Source: Pseudomonadota bacterium (GTDB lineage Bacteria; Pseudomonadota; Gammaproteobacteria; Burkholderiales; Methylophilaceae). From it: DNA of 64,000 nucleotides. A program made the translations under genes and the position numbers. The stretch spans positions 62,001-126,000 of the forward strand of contig JAKQIT010000111.1 of the NCBI GenBank assembly GCA_029556915.1, given 5' to 3'. Shown here piece by piece: positions 1 through 9,068 of this stretch; positions within the stretch are counted from its first letter, which is position 1; the number at the start of each line of letters is the position of its first letter. The notes beneath the pieces were generated by a model that made no database searches, had not been told where the DNA came from, and saw only the letters and a list, made by a program, of their open reading frames with translations.

Positions 1-558
1 GCAGACGAGCCTGAAGATACTAGTTTGGCCATGTATTTGGTTGAAACGCCTGAGGATGTTGCCGCCCTTACCGTGAGCAACCCTGATAAGCTGGCTTATG
101 TGACGCAAACAACACTCTCGATGGATGATGCCACAGCCGTCATTAATGCGCTTAAAGCAAAATTCCCCAATATTCATGCGCCCAAAAGTGATGATATTTG
201 CTATGCCACACAAAATCGGCAAGATGCCGTCAAAATCATGGCAAAAGATTGTGATTTGGTCATTATTGTTGGCTCGCCAAATAGCTCTAACTCTAACCGC
301 TTGCGTGAAGTAGCTAAAAATCAGGGCATAGAAGCTTATATGGTGGACAACGCCAGCTACTTAAAGCCAGAGTGGTTAATCGGCAAGAAAAAAATTGGCG
401 TATCAGCGGGCGCTTCTGCCCCAGAAGTTTTAGTGAAAGAAGTCATTTCAGCATTGCAATCTATGGGCGCTAACCAAGTGCAAGAAATACAAGGCGTGGT
501 TGAAAACGTGGTATTTCAACTGCCTAAAAATTTAACCCAAGCCGCTAAGAAAAATTGA
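1..558 (+). CDS. ispH: 4-hydroxy-3-methylbut-2-enyl diphosphate reductase (IspH/LytB), 3' part
   Basis: This is the C-terminal part (about 185 codons) of IspH, the cytosolic [4Fe-4S] enzyme of the last step of the MEP isoprenoid pathway, which makes IPP and DMAPP. The frame is open from base 1, so the gene starts outside the window; the first internal ATG at 25 is not its start. The family segments ICYATQNRQ, with a cluster-ligand cysteine, [10 protein letters not shown] and SAGASAPE are all present. The stop overlaps the TTG start of nudB by four bases, so the two are probably co-transcribed. Only the truncation by the window edge is unusual. Confidence 0.96.
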   Translation, partial: ADEPEDTSLAMYLVETPEDVAALTVSNPDKLAYVTQTTLSMDDATAVINALKAKFPNIHAPKSDDICYATQNRQDAVKIMAKDCDLVIIVGSPNSSNSNRLREVAKNQGIEAYMVDNASYLKPEWLIGKKKIGVSAGASAPEVLVKEVISALQSMGANQVQEIQGVVENVVFQLPKNLTQAAKKN

Positions 559-1007
559 AGAACTACAAAACGCCAATCTCTGCACTGGTGCTGATTTATA
601 CAGCCGATTTACAGGTGTTGATTATGGAGCGTGCTGATAAAATTGGATTTTGGCAATCCGTCACAGGTAGCATAGAAGGCAGTGAAACACCGCGTGAGGC
701 GGCGATTCGCGAGGTGCTTGAAGAAACCAGTTTAGATGCCAATTTGTATGACTTTCAAGATTGGCATGCCTCAAATGTTTATGAAATTTACCCGCATTGG
801 CGGCATCGTTATGCGCCCAACGTCACTGAAAACCGCGAGCATTTATTTGGCTTGCAACTTCCCGTGCCAGTGCCTATCCAATTAGCACCTAATGAGCATG
901 TGCAATATGAATGGGTAGATTGGCGCGAGGCAGCCAAGCGTGTTTTTTCATGGACCAATGTGGATGCACTGAAAAGATTAGGTGAAAAGCATCAATTATC
1001 GTTATAA
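555..1007 (+). CDS. nudB: Dihydroneopterin triphosphate diphosphatase, Nudix family
   Basis: This 150-residue Nudix hydrolase has the same length as E. coli NudB, which removes pyrophosphate from dihydroneopterin triphosphate in folate synthesis. The Nudix box is seen as [21 protein letters not shown] (split around residues 38-58), preceded by [14 protein letters not shown], typical of NudB. The start codon is TTG at 555, overlapping the ispH stop in the string TTGA, and there is no in-frame ATG nearby. Tight overlap implies translational coupling with ispH. Other Nudix substrates cannot be excluded, but length and sequence fit NudB well. Confidence 0.88.
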   Translation: MKNYKTPISALVLIYTADLQVLIMERADKIGFWQSVTGSIEGSETPREAAIREVLEETSLDANLYDFQDWHASNVYEIYPHWRHRYAPNVTENREHLFGLQLPVPVPIQLAPNEHVQYEWVDWREAAKRVFSWTNVDALKRLGEKHQLSL

Positions 1008-1048
1008 AATAAGCAGTCATTTTTAAGGCAGTACTGAGGTCAAAAAAC

Positions 1049-2146
1049 ATGCAAGTTTCACCCATTAAATTTGAAAAATTTCAAGCAGCAGACGATGCCG
1101 ATTGCCAGCGCCGCATTATTGCTGCACGCGCTAAGCTGGGTAAACGCTTGGTGATTTTAGGCCACCATTATCAAAATGAAAGCGTATATCGCCATGCGGA
1201 TTACACTGGTGACTCGCTCAAGCTTTCGCGCTATTGCGAGGGTTTGGATGCTGAATTTATCGTTTTTTTGGGTGTGCATTTTATGGCTGAAGTGGCGGAT
1301 ATTCTAAGCCGCCCTGAGCAAGTTGTGGTGTTGCCAGATTTAGCCGCAGGTTGCTCGATGGCTGACATGGCTAACCTAGCCAAAGTTGAGCGTAGTTACC
1401 GCGAACTAAACAAAGTATTAAATTTTGACGAAACCATTACGCCTGTTACCTACATTAACTCGGCTGCTGACTTAAAAGCCTTTTGTGGCGAGCATGGCGG
1501 CATTGTGTGTACCAGCACTAATGCCCCAAAAATATTGGAGTGGAGCTTTAAACAACGCGAAAAAGTGCTGTTTTTCCCCGACCAAAACTTAGGGCGCTGG
1601 AGCGGTTATAAAATGGGCATTCCGCTTGAGCAAATGCCAGTGTGGGACCCTGACCAACCCATGGGCGGCCTGACTGAAGAGCAAATCAAAAATGCTAAAA
1701 TTTTGCTGTGGAAAGGCCACTGCGCGGTGCATCAAATGTTCCGCCTACAAAATATTGAGCACTTTAGAAAACTGCACCCAGATGGCTTAGTCATTTCACA
1801 TCCTGAAGCGCCGTTTGAAGTGTGCCTAAACTCAGACTATGTCGGTTCAACTGAATTTATTCTAAAAACAGTCAGCGAAGCACCAACTGGTACCAAATGG
1901 CTGGTGGGTACCGAACTTAACCTAGTCAACCGCCTTGCTGAACAAATGAAGCCGCAAGGCAAGCTGGTGCAATTTATGAGCCACGTGGTATGCGAATGCT
2001 CAACGATGGCACGCATTGATCCACAACATTTAGCTTGGTGCTTAGAAAACTTGGCGGAAGGCAATATTGTGAACCAAATTAAAGTGCCTGCGCATGAGGC
2101 GAAACTTGCAAAATTGACGCTAGACCGCATGTTACAGGCCTCTTAA
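1049..2146 (+). CDS. nadA: Quinolinate synthase NadA
   Basis: NadA condenses iminoaspartate with dihydroxyacetone phosphate to quinolinate in de novo NAD synthesis and carries a [4Fe-4S] cluster. The protein has 365 residues. Likely cluster cysteines are C102 in GCSMAD, C225 in WKGHC and C315 or C317 in VVCECSTM. The HHYQNE segment near residue 39 and FFPDQNLGR near 175 are family hallmarks. The first two cysteines are about 36 residues further apart than in E. coli NadA, so this is a longer type. It stands alone, with a family 1 hairpin downstream that may end its transcript. Confidence 0.95.
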   Translation: MQVSPIKFEKFQAADDADCQRRIIAARAKLGKRLVILGHHYQNESVYRHADYTGDSLKLSRYCEGLDAEFIVFLGVHFMAEVADILSRPEQVVVLPDLAAGCSMADMANLAKVERSYRELNKVLNFDETITPVTYINSAADLKAFCGEHGGIVCTSTNAPKILEWSFKQREKVLFFPDQNLGRWSGYKMGIPLEQMPVWDPDQPMGGLTEEQIKNAKILLWKGHCAVHQMFRLQNIEHFRKLHPDGLVISHPEAPFEVCLNSDYVGSTEFILKTVSEAPTGTKWLVGTELNLVNRLAEQMKPQGKLVQFMSHVVCECSTMARIDPQHLAWCLENLAEGNIVNQIKVPAHEAKLAKLTLDRMLQAS

Positions 2147-2177
2147 ATAATCGCTGCATTTCTTTCATCTTCATTTG

Positions 2178-2220
2178 CACTGCCCTGCAAGTCAGTATCC
2201 ATGAGGCTTGCAGGGCAGCT
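2178..2220 (+). repeat. Family 1 hairpin repeat, copy 1
   Basis: A perfect 12-bp stem (CTGCCCTGCAAG at 2180-2191 with CTTGCAGGGCAG at 2207-2218) encloses a 15-base loop. It lies between nadA and the HIT gene. The CTCGGG tail of other copies is missing here. It could act as a terminator for nadA, but no long T-run follows. Confidence 0.8.
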
Positions 2221-2244
2221 AATTTTGCACGCAAGGAATAATCC

Positions 2245-2685
2245 ATGTTAAGCACGACAAATTGCCCACTTTGCCAGCCCATCAACCAAGAAGTTTTATG
2301 GCAAGATGATTTTTGTCGTGTGGTGTTGTTGAATGATGCAGACTACCCAGCTTATTGCCGTGTGGAATTGTTAGCTCACGTGAAAGAAATGTCAGATTTA
2401 CCGCCCCAAGAGCGGGCGCGGATGATGAAGGTCGTGTTTGCGGTTGAAACAGCGATAAGAGAAGTGATACAGCCCGATAAAATTAACCTAGCCAGTTTAG
2501 GGAATAAAACACCGCATCTTCATTGGCATGTGATTCCACGCTTTACGCACGACAAGCATTTTCCAAATTCACACTGGGGTGAGGCGGTGCGCAATAGCCA
2601 GCCAACCGCTTTAAATCACAATGTAAAACAATCGCTTACTGATAAAATCAAGACGCTGGCCGCCTGCGCTCTAGCAAGCGCTTAA
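2245..2685 (+). CDS. HIT family protein
   Basis: This 146-residue protein of the histidine triad superfamily probably hydrolyses a nucleoside phosphoramidate or dinucleoside polyphosphate. The catalytic triad motif HLHWHVIPR is near residue 89, preceded by NLASLGNKTPH. CPLC near the N terminus resembles the metal-binding start of some HIT proteins. The ATG follows a good ribosome binding site (AAGGA, about 7 bases upstream). The gene is convergent with thrB and their 3' ends overlap by four bases. The physiological substrate cannot be told from sequence. Confidence 0.9.
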   Translation: MLSTTNCPLCQPINQEVLWQDDFCRVVLLNDADYPAYCRVELLAHVKEMSDLPPQERARMMKVVFAVETAIREVIQPDKINLASLGNKTPHLHWHVIPRFTHDKHFPNSHWGEAVRNSQPTALNHNVKQSLTDKIKTLAACALASA

Positions 2686-3626
2686 TGCGCTAAGTTTGCA
2701 CGTAACTGCAATATTTTTTTAAAATGATTGGGGTCTTTGGCGTGCGTGAGTTCGCCCTCATGTGGAAAGATTTGATCATGCAGGCGCGACAACCAAAAGC
2801 GCAATGCGGCAATACGCAATAAACCAGTCCACGCTTTTTTTTCTGCGTTACTCAGCGGCCTTACTGTTTGATAAGCATTGAGCATGGCATTTAAACGCAA
2901 GGTATCTAAACTGCCATCGGCATGTACACACCAATCATTCACCGCAATCGCTAAATCATAGGCCAACACATCGTGGCAAGCGTAGTAAAAATCAATGATG
3001 CCACCTAGTTTATTTTCATCAAACAGCACATTATCGCGAAACAAGTCTGCATGAATCACCCCTTTGGGCAATTTAGACGTATTAAACAAAGTTTGGTAAT
3101 CCATCGTTTGCTGTAGTAACTGTTGTTCATCTGCAGGCAAATGCGGCATGACCTTTTGGGCGGTACTGATGCGCCAATCTAGGCCACGCTGGTTGTAACT
3201 TTTGTGTTGTGGATATCGGGCTTCAAATGATTGCCCAGCAAGGTGCATTTTAGCCAGCACGCCACCCACTTCGCTACAGTGCGTAATCGTAGGCGTTTCC
3301 ACATCTTGCCCAACCAAGCAACTCACCAAAGTCGCTGGTTTATCATTTAACAAATGCAAGCAATTGCCCTTTTTATCAGCAATCGGGCGTGGGCAAGCAA
3401 TGCCATGCTCTGCTAAATGGCTCATTAAATCGATAAAATAGGGTAACTCGGCCATGCTATTTTGTTCAAAAATGGTGAGCACGTATTTCGCTTTTGTGGT
3501 GGTCACAAAATAATTAGTATTGGTAATGCCCGCAGAAATACCTTTTAAATCAACCAATTCGCCAATGGCGTAGTCTTGCAGCCAAGTTTGTAGTTGCGCA
3601 ATACTAACGGGGGTAAATACAGACAT
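2682..3626 (-). CDS. thrB: Homoserine kinase, aminoglycoside-phosphotransferase-like type (ThrB_II)
   Basis: This 314-residue kinase of the APH fold phosphorylates homoserine on the threonine branch. It is the ThrB_II type common in beta- and gammaproteobacteria, not the GHMP type of E. coli. The N-terminal lobe shows SAGITNTNYFV and YVLTIFE, and the catalytic loop HADLFRDNVLFD is followed by GGIIDF. Downstream on the same strand lies no partner, but the DUF2782 gene is just upstream, a pairing often seen near polA in betaproteobacteria. The name rests on family similarity; choline-kinase-like relatives share the fold. Confidence 0.9.
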   Translation of the reverse strand: MSVFTPVSIAQLQTWLQDYAIGELVDLKGISAGITNTNYFVTTTKAKYVLTIFEQNSMAELPYFIDLMSHLAEHGIACPRPIADKKGNCLHLLNDKPATLVSCLVGQDVETPTITHCSEVGGVLAKMHLAGQSFEARYPQHKSYNQRGLDWRISTAQKVMPHLPADEQQLLQQTMDYQTLFNTSKLPKGVIHADLFRDNVLFDENKLGGIIDFYYACHDVLAYDLAIAVNDWCVHADGSLDTLRLNAMLNAYQTVRPLSNAEKKAWTGLLRIAALRFWLSRLHDQIFPHEGELTHAKDPNHFKKILQLRANLAH

Positions 3627-3737
3627 AGAAAATATTTGGGTGACTATTGATAGCTAGTTAATTTTCTGCGCGTGCTTTTTGCCTAGCGTTGTGGATAGAC
3701 AAAGTGCGCACGGGCAGAACGAATTAATATTGAGGCA

Positions 3738-4112
3738 TTAAAATCTAAAAATGGTCCATTTTGGAATAATATTTGGCGGGTTTGGGCCACTGTTTAACCA
3801 TGCACCGTCTTGGTCTTCTTTGTATAAATAGTACGAAACGCCATGATCTGGAGTCACTTTCATCATATAGAGTTGACCATTCACGCGATATTCTTCAATG
3901 GTTTCGCCTTTTTTCTTCACAATGGTGATTTGCGGCTCGTCAGGGTTTTCTTCAGTGCTCATCGTTGGCGGTGCAATTTCTTCTAGCGGAACAGCATCTG
4001 CAGGAGTGGGTACAGGCTGAGGATTTTTTGCATTTGCATCTTCTGCCAACACAGACAAAGGCAAACTGAGCATGGTCAGCAAACCGACAAAATGACATAA
4101 ACTTTTTTTCAT
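3738..4112 (-). CDS. DUF2782 family periplasmic protein
   Basis: A 124-residue exported protein of unknown function resembling DUF2782. The MKKSL start at 4112 is preferred over the in-frame M six codons earlier, because it follows an AGG-containing site and opens a clean signal peptide (about residues 1-23, ending LPLSVLAEDA). A Pro-rich linker follows, then a conserved core with QITIVKKKGETIEEYRVNG and GVSYYLYKEDQDG, and an aromatic C terminus. Such genes commonly sit between thrB and polA in betaproteobacteria, as here. No catalytic residues are evident. Confidence 0.75.
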   Translation of the reverse strand: MKKSLCHFVGLLTMLSLPLSVLAEDANAKNPQPVPTPADAVPLEEIAPPTMSTEENPDEPQITIVKKKGETIEEYRVNGQLYMMKVTPDHGVSYYLYKEDQDGAWLNSGPNPPNIIPKWTIFRF

Positions 4113-4193
4113 TTTTACACCTGCTTTCAAATCACTGAATAAGCGCTATTCTAACAAAATAAGCACTAATAATCTGTAACTATTACTAGAAAC

Positions 4194-4325
4194 CTTTGTA
4201 AAAGTGCTCGTTGTGGATGAAGTGCAAGGCGCACGGAACACAAGAAGCGGAGTGTACACGAAGTACATGAGCATTCTGAGTACCGCGCTACGACGCAATT
4301 CGCCACAAGAAGCACATTTGCAAAG
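4194..4325 (+). repeat. Family 2 stem-loop element, copy a
   Basis: The outer arms at 4194-4216 and 4303-4325 are complementary at 19 of 23 positions. They enclose the core GCGCACGGAACACAAGAAGC, then GTGTACACGAAGTACAT and GAGTACCGCGC. It lies five bases beyond the stop of the LOG gene. The inner GTGTAC/GTACAT forms a small hairpin. Confidence 0.8.
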
Positions 4326-4329
4326 CTTG

Positions 4330-5061
4330 CTATAAATATAACTGAACGCGCTCTTCAGCAGGTGACAGCTTAAAGCCACGTGTTTCATAATGTTTGAATA
4401 TCGCTTCAACAATTTTGGCGGGCTCATCAATCACCTGAATCAAATCGACATCTTCGGGCGAAATCATTTTCTCATTCACCAAAGTGGTTTTAATCCAATC
4501 TACCAAGCCGCGCCAAAAGTCTGTGCCCACCAAAATAATCGGCATATTCAGCGACTTACCTGTTTGAATAAGCGTAATTGCTTCCATCACTTCATCTAAG
4601 GTACCAAACCCGCCGGGCATCACCACATAAGCACTAGCATATTTGACAAACATCACTTTACGCATAAAAAAGTGCTTAAAATTCTGGCTAATATCTTGGT
4701 AAGGATTGCTAGTTTGCTCGTGCGGCAACTCAATATTTAAACCAATACTGGGCGATTTTCCTGCAAATGCGCCTTTATTGGCCGCCTCCATAATGCCAGG
4801 CCCACCGCCTGAGATCACGCTAAAGCCTGAGTTACTTAATAGGCAGGCAATTTCTTCAGTCAGTTTATAATATGGGTGATCTGGCGAGGTGCGCGCACTA
4901 CCAAAAATGGAAACCGCTGGGGTAATTTCTTTCAGGCGTTCGGTAGCATCCACAAATTCTGCCATAATCTCAAATGCGTGCCATGATTCATGAATCGTTT
5001 GATGGCGTCCTTGCTCATCGGGGTCAGTTACTTTGGGAATTTTTTTTGCATTTTTCATCAT
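4330..5061 (-). CDS. LOG/TIGR00730 family Rossmann-fold protein (probable nucleotide 5'-monophosphate phosphoribohydrolase)
   Basis: This 243-residue protein belongs to the LOG family, formerly called lysine decarboxylase-like, whose members split cytokinin riboside or other nucleoside monophosphates into base and ribose 5-phosphate. Family motifs are present: SIFGSARTSPD, SGGGPGIMEAANKGA and PGGFGTLDEVMEAITLIQTGK, the last carrying the conserved Arg/Glu-type active site region. It is divergent from polA with a 31-base gap, so the promoters must overlap. A family 2 element abuts its 3' end. Its bacterial role is poorly known, so no gene symbol is given. Confidence 0.88.
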   Translation of the reverse strand: MMKNAKKIPKVTDPDEQGRHQTIHESWHAFEIMAEFVDATERLKEITPAVSIFGSARTSPDHPYYKLTEEIACLLSNSGFSVISGGGPGIMEAANKGAFAGKSPSIGLNIELPHEQTSNPYQDISQNFKHFFMRKVMFVKYASAYVVMPGGFGTLDEVMEAITLIQTGKSLNMPIILVGTDFWRGLVDWIKTTLVNEKMISPEDVDLIQVIDEPAKIVEAIFKHYETRGFKLSPAEERVQLYL

Positions 5062-5092
5062 TTAATTATTACCGAACAAAGGTTTCAAAAAT

Positions 5093-7879
5093 ATGAAGAC
5101 ACTATTATTAGTGGATGGCTCATCTTACCTGTATCGCGCATTTCACGCCATGCCAGATTTGCGTAATAGCAAAAATGAACCGACAGGGGCGATTCAAGGC
5201 GTGCTTAATATGTTGCGCCGATTACACAAAGATTACCCCAGTGATTATAGCGCGTGCGTGTTTGATGCAAAAGGCAAAACTTTTCGCGATGACATTTACC
5301 CCGAATACAAAGCCAACCGCGCCAGCATGCCAGATGATTTGCGCGTGCAAATTGAGCCGCTGTTTGAAGCGATTAAAGCCATGGGCTGGCCGCTGATAGT
5401 TGAAGATGGCGTAGAGGCCGATGACGTGATTGGTGCGCTGGCTAAGCAAGCCGAGCGTGAGGGCATTAAAACCATCATTTCGACGGGCGATAAAGACATT
5501 ACCCAATTGGTGAACGAGAAAATTACCGTTGTGAACACCATGCGCGATGCGTTTCGCAAAGTAGATGACGTGCTGGATATTGCGGGTGTAGAGCGCAAAT
5601 TTGGCTTGCCACCGAGCAAAATGGTGGATTATCTGATTTTGGTGGGTGACACTTCTGACAACGTACCGGGGGTGGAAAAAGTTGGGCCCAAAACTGCAGT
5701 GAAATGGCTCACTGAATTTGGCTCGTTAGAAAACATTATTGCCAATGCCGACGACATGAAAGGCGTAGTGGGTGAAAACTTACGCAAAGCGCTGCCTTGG
5801 CTGCCCACCGCACGTGAGCTAATTACCATTCGTTGCGATGTGGGCATACAAGAAAATTTGGCCGATTTAGCCCCGCAAACACAAAACACCGCCAAGTTAA
5901 TTGAACTGTTTGACCGCTTTGAATTTAGGTCTTGGCGGCGCGAAATTGACCCCGAGGGCAAAACACCTGCCCCGCAAGCCAGTCTGGATGAGGCTTCCAG
6001 CGGGAGCAAAAAGATGTTGCATGAAAACAACACTGAAAATATGGTTTTTGTCAGCAATTATGCACCCAATTTATCGCGTCAATACGACACCATTTTAACT
6101 ACTGAACAACTCGATGCTTGGCTGGCAAAATTGCAATCCGCCAGCCTCATTTGCTTTGATACCGAAACCACTTCTCTCGACCCAATGACCGCCAAAATTG
6201 TGGGCATGTCATTTAGTGTTGAAGCAGGAAAAGCTGCATATTTACCGCTCAAGCATGATTATTTTGATGCGCCAGAACAGCTTAATTTTGCTGAATGTTT
6301 AGCCAAAATCAAGCCAGTTTTAGAAAATGACGCAATCAAAAAAATTGGGCAAAACTTAAAGTATGACCAACACGTGCTAAAAAACCACAATATTGCGTTA
6401 AACGGCATTGCGCATGACACCATGTTGCAATCTTACGTGTTTGAAAGCCACAAAACGCACGGCATGGACGACTTGAGCGAGCGCCATTTAGGCATCACGC
6501 CCATTAGCTTTGAGAGCGTGGCGGGCAAAGGCGCCAAGCAAGTGGGCTTTAACCAAGTAACGGTGGAAACCGCAGCAGAATACGCGGCTGAAGATGCCGA
6601 TATTACTCTGCAATTACATGAGGCAATGTACCCGCACATTGCCTCAAGCTCCAAGCTGGGCTTCATTTATAATCAAATTGAGATGCCCGTTTCTAACATT
6701 TTATTCACTATTGAGCGCAACGGCGTGTTGATTGATGCCAACATGCTGAACAGCCAAAGTAATGAAATCGGCCTTAAGCTGATTGCGCTTGAAAACCAAG
6801 CCTATGAGCTAGCAGGCCAGCCTTTTAACTTGGCTTCACCCAAGCAATTACAAGAAATCTTGTTTGATAAATTGGGTATTAAACCACTCAAAAAAACGCC
6901 TAGTGGTGCGCCGAGTACAGATGAAGACGTGCTGCAAGAGCTTGCGCTAGATTACCCTTTACCCAAAGTGCTGCTCGAATATCGTGGGCTGGCGAAATTA
7001 AAATCCACCTACACTGACAAACTGCCCAAAATGGTGAATCCGCAAACCGGACGCGTGCATACCAGCTATAACCAAGCGGTGGCGATTACGGGTAGGCTAG
7101 CGAGTAGCGACCCCAACTTGCAAAATATCCCCGTGCGTACGGCCGAAGGCCGCCGCATACGCGAAGCGTTTATTGCCCCCAAAGGCAGCGTGATTGTGTC
7201 TGCCGACTACTCACAAATCGAGCTACGCATTATGGCGCATTTGTCGCAAGATGCTGGCATGCTGGCGGCCTTTGCCAATAATGAAGACATTCACCGTGCC
7301 ACCGCGGCGGAAGTATTTGGCGTGGAAAAAGACCAAGTAGATAGCGAACAACGCCGTTACGCAAAAGTGATTAACTTCGGGCTAATTTACGGCATGAGTG
7401 CATTTGGCTTAGCGCAAAACTTAGGCATAGAGCGCGGCGCAGCGGCCAGCTATATTGAGCGCTACTTTGCGCGCTACCCCGGCGTAAAAGCTTATATGGA
7501 AAACACACGCGCCACTGCTAAGCAACAAGGCTACGTAGAAACCTACTTTGGACGCCGATTATGGGTGCCAGAAATCAACAGCGCCAACGTACAGCGCCGC
7601 AACGGCGCTGAACGCGCCGCCATTAACGCCCCCATGCAAGGCACTGCAGCGGATTTAATTAAACTGGCGATGATTGCGGTGGATAAGTGGTTGCGAGACG
7701 AAAAACTTGCTACAAAACTGATTATGCAAGTACACGATGAACTGGTGCTGGAAGTGCCAGATAACGAGCTGGAATTGGTGAAACAAAAACTACCAGAACT
7801 GATGCAAAATGTAGCAAAATTGGACGTGCCGTTATTGGCGGAAGTGGGCGTGGGAAGCAATTGGGAAGGAGCTCATTAG
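5093..7879 (+). CDS. polA: DNA polymerase I
   Basis: Full-length (928 residues) Pol I, the repair and Okazaki-fragment processing polymerase. Residues 1 to about 290 are the 5'-3' nuclease (LLVDGSSYLYRAFHAMP, DDVIGALA, GDTSDNVPGV). Residues about 340-530 are the 3'-5' proofreading domain with an intact DTET motif at about 355, so proofreading should be active. The polymerase domain follows, with motif A VSADYSQIELR near 702, the O-helix region with RRYAKVINFGLIYG, and motif C QVHDELVLEV near 878. It is transcribed alone, divergent from the LOG gene, with a short zinc-finger gene 18 bases downstream. Confidence 0.98.
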   Translation: MKTLLLVDGSSYLYRAFHAMPDLRNSKNEPTGAIQGVLNMLRRLHKDYPSDYSACVFDAKGKTFRDDIYPEYKANRASMPDDLRVQIEPLFEAIKAMGWPLIVEDGVEADDVIGALAKQAEREGIKTIISTGDKDITQLVNEKITVVNTMRDAFRKVDDVLDIAGVERKFGLPPSKMVDYLILVGDTSDNVPGVEKVGPKTAVKWLTEFGSLENIIANADDMKGVVGENLRKALPWLPTARELITIRCDVGIQENLADLAPQTQNTAKLIELFDRFEFRSWRREIDPEGKTPAPQASLDEASSGSKKMLHENNTENMVFVSNYAPNLSRQYDTILTTEQLDAWLAKLQSASLICFDTETTSLDPMTAKIVGMSFSVEAGKAAYLPLKHDYFDAPEQLNFAECLAKIKPVLENDAIKKIGQNLKYDQHVLKNHNIALNGIAHDTMLQSYVFESHKTHGMDDLSERHLGITPISFESVAGKGAKQVGFNQVTVETAAEYAAEDADITLQLHEAMYPHIASSSKLGFIYNQIEMPVSNILFTIERNGVLIDANMLNSQSNEIGLKLIALENQAYELAGQPFNLASPKQLQEILFDKLGIKPLKKTPSGAPSTDEDVLQELALDYPLPKVLLEYRGLAKLKSTYTDKLPKMVNPQTGRVHTSYNQAVAITGRLASSDPNLQNIPVRTAEGRRIREAFIAPKGSVIVSADYSQIELRIMAHLSQDAGMLAAFANNEDIHRATAAEVFGVEKDQVDSEQRRYAKVINFGLIYGMSAFGLAQNLGIERGAAASYIERYFARYPGVKAYMENTRATAKQQGYVETYFGRRLWVPEINSANVQRRNGAERAAINAPMQGTAADLIKLAMIAVDKWLRDEKLATKLIMQVHDELVLEVPDNELELVKQKLPELMQNVAKLDVPLLAEVGVGSNWEGAH

Positions 7880-7897
7880 CATAATTGGAGACCAGAA

Positions 7898-8278
7898 TTG
7901 ATACTTAAAGAAAAACAGCTTACTCAGCCTAATGACCCAAAAGTAACGATAGAAAAATCTTTTATACCAAAAGTAAGCGCAATTTGCCCGCAATGTGAAA
8001 AACATAAATTAATTAGAAAAAGCGTAACCAGAAGCGATGGCACTGAGACTGACTTTTTAGCTTGTGAAGCATACCCTAGTGAATGCAAAGCTATCTACGC
8101 TTTAGTTGCAGTAGAAAAATCTCTAGTCGCCCAGGATGCTAAAGAATCTGTTGAAAAATACAAAGAGGATGACCAATGTCCAAGATGTAAAGTTGGAAAG
8201 CTGGTTAAACGGAAAGCTAAAACTGAATTTCTTGGTTGTTCGGAATACCCTAAATGTAAATTTACTGACTATAAATAG
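7898..8278 (+). CDS. Small protein with two topoisomerase-type C4 zinc fingers
   Basis: This 126-residue protein has two zf-C4_Topoisom-like units: CPQCEK...CEAYPSEC around residues 29-60 and CPRCKVGK...GCSEYPKCKF around 96-122. These match the DNA-binding zinc ribbons at the C terminus of topoisomerase I, but no topoisomerase domain is present. The first finger departs from the usual pattern (SEC instead of PKC), so it may be degenerate. The start is TTG at 7898, with GGAG seven bases upstream. The position right behind polA suggests co-transcription and a nucleic-acid role, which is inference. Confidence 0.75.
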   Translation: MILKEKQLTQPNDPKVTIEKSFIPKVSAICPQCEKHKLIRKSVTRSDGTETDFLACEAYPSECKAIYALVAVEKSLVAQDAKESVEKYKEDDQCPRCKVGKLVKRKAKTEFLGCSEYPKCKFTDYK

Positions 8279-8280
8279 CT

Positions 8281-8361
8281 CGTAGGGCGTACTCGCCTTG
8301 TCAAGGCAGTACACCGTATTTAATGTTTTCATGCGGCGCACCGTCAACGGGTGCGCCCTAC
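8281..8361. repeat. Small palindromic repeat with GTAGGGCG/CGCCCTAC ends
   Basis: The segment begins GTAGGGCGTACTCGCC and ends GGTGCGCCCTAC, giving imperfect terminal inverted repeats around an 80-bp unit with inner GCCTTGTCAAGGC. It fills the whole gap between the zinc-finger gene and mntA. It looks like a short palindromic or MITE-like repeat, distinct from families 1 and 2, with only one copy in the window. Confidence 0.55.
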
Positions 8362-8378
8362 TATGCTAAACTAATATC

Positions 8379-8669
8379 ATGAACAAACTCCAAGCCATTC
8401 AAACCCTCACTAATAGCAAGGCCGAGCTGAGCCAACGCTTTGGCGTAAGCCGTTTGGCCTTGTTTGGTTCTACTGCTCGCGGCACGGCAACCGCCAACAG
8501 CGATGTTGATATTTTGGTAGGGTTTGATGGCATTGCAAGCTCACAGCGTTATTTTGGTGTGCAGTTTTATTTAGAAGATTTGCTCGGTTGCGCTGTAGAT
8601 TTAGTGACCGAAAAAGCATTGCGCGCTGAGTTGCGCCCATATATTGAGCGCGAGGCGATTGATGTCTGA
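8379..8669 (+). CDS. mntA: MntA-type minimal nucleotidyltransferase antitoxin
   Basis: This 96-residue minimal nucleotidyltransferase carries the signature GS-X10-DVD (GSTARGTATANSDVD, residues about 29-43). Such proteins are the antitoxin half of HepT/MntA (type VII) toxin-antitoxin pairs and inactivate HepT by attaching AMP to a tyrosine of the toxin. The catalytic aspartates are intact, so it should be active. The reading frame overlaps hepT by eight bases, implying translational coupling and antitoxin-first order. Other MNT roles are less likely given the adjacent HEPN gene. Confidence 0.88.
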   Translation: MNKLQAIQTLTNSKAELSQRFGVSRLALFGSTARGTATANSDVDILVGFDGIASSQRYFGVQFYLEDLLGCAVDLVTEKALRAELRPYIEREAIDV

Positions 8670-9036
8670 ACTTCATAGAGAGTGGCGATTTTACATTGCT
8701 GACATGATTGGCTTTGCTGAGAATGTACTGAGTTATACCAATGGTTTTGATTTAGAGCGTTTTATCAATAGTGGTATTACTTATGATGCCACCTTGCGTA
8801 ATCTAGAGTTAATCGGCGAGGCCGCAACCCATATTCCACCAGAAATACGTGAGCAGTACAGCCAAATTCCTTGGCGGATCATAATAGCCACGCGTAACAA
8901 ACTTATCCACGGTTACTTGGGCATAGATAACGATACACTTTGGAGCATTATTCAAACCGACGTGCCCGAGCTTTTGAATCAATTACAAAAAATCAAGCAA
9001 ACACAAAACTCAGAATTGGCGAAATACACAGGTTAA
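8662..9036 (+). CDS. hepT: HepT-like HEPN-domain toxin
   Basis: This 124-residue HEPN protein ends its active site with R-NKLI-H-G-Y, the RX4HXY motif of HepT RNases, near residue 97. HepT cleaves RNA and is neutralised by AMP transfer to the motif tyrosine by MntA. The start used is the ATG at 8662, inside the last codons of mntA; an in-frame ATG at 8644 would lengthen the overlap without benefit. The segment LRNLELIGEAATHIP is also characteristic. The pair is probably a small mobile stabilisation or defence module. Catalytic Arg and His are both intact. Confidence 0.88.
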   Translation: MSELHREWRFYIADMIGFAENVLSYTNGFDLERFINSGITYDATLRNLELIGEAATHIPPEIREQYSQIPWRIIIATRNKLIHGYLGIDNDTLWSIIQTDVPELLNQLQKIKQTQNSELAKYTG

Positions 9037-9068
9037 GCGCCCTATTTCACCCATAAATAAGTAATTAA

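Noticed and set aside
4146-4430. Frame of 94 codons on the minus strand through family 2 copy a
   Set aside because: It is generated by the repeat core and overlaps the LOG gene end out of phase; similar frames arise in other copies (33550-33774, 41492-41800) and are not genes.
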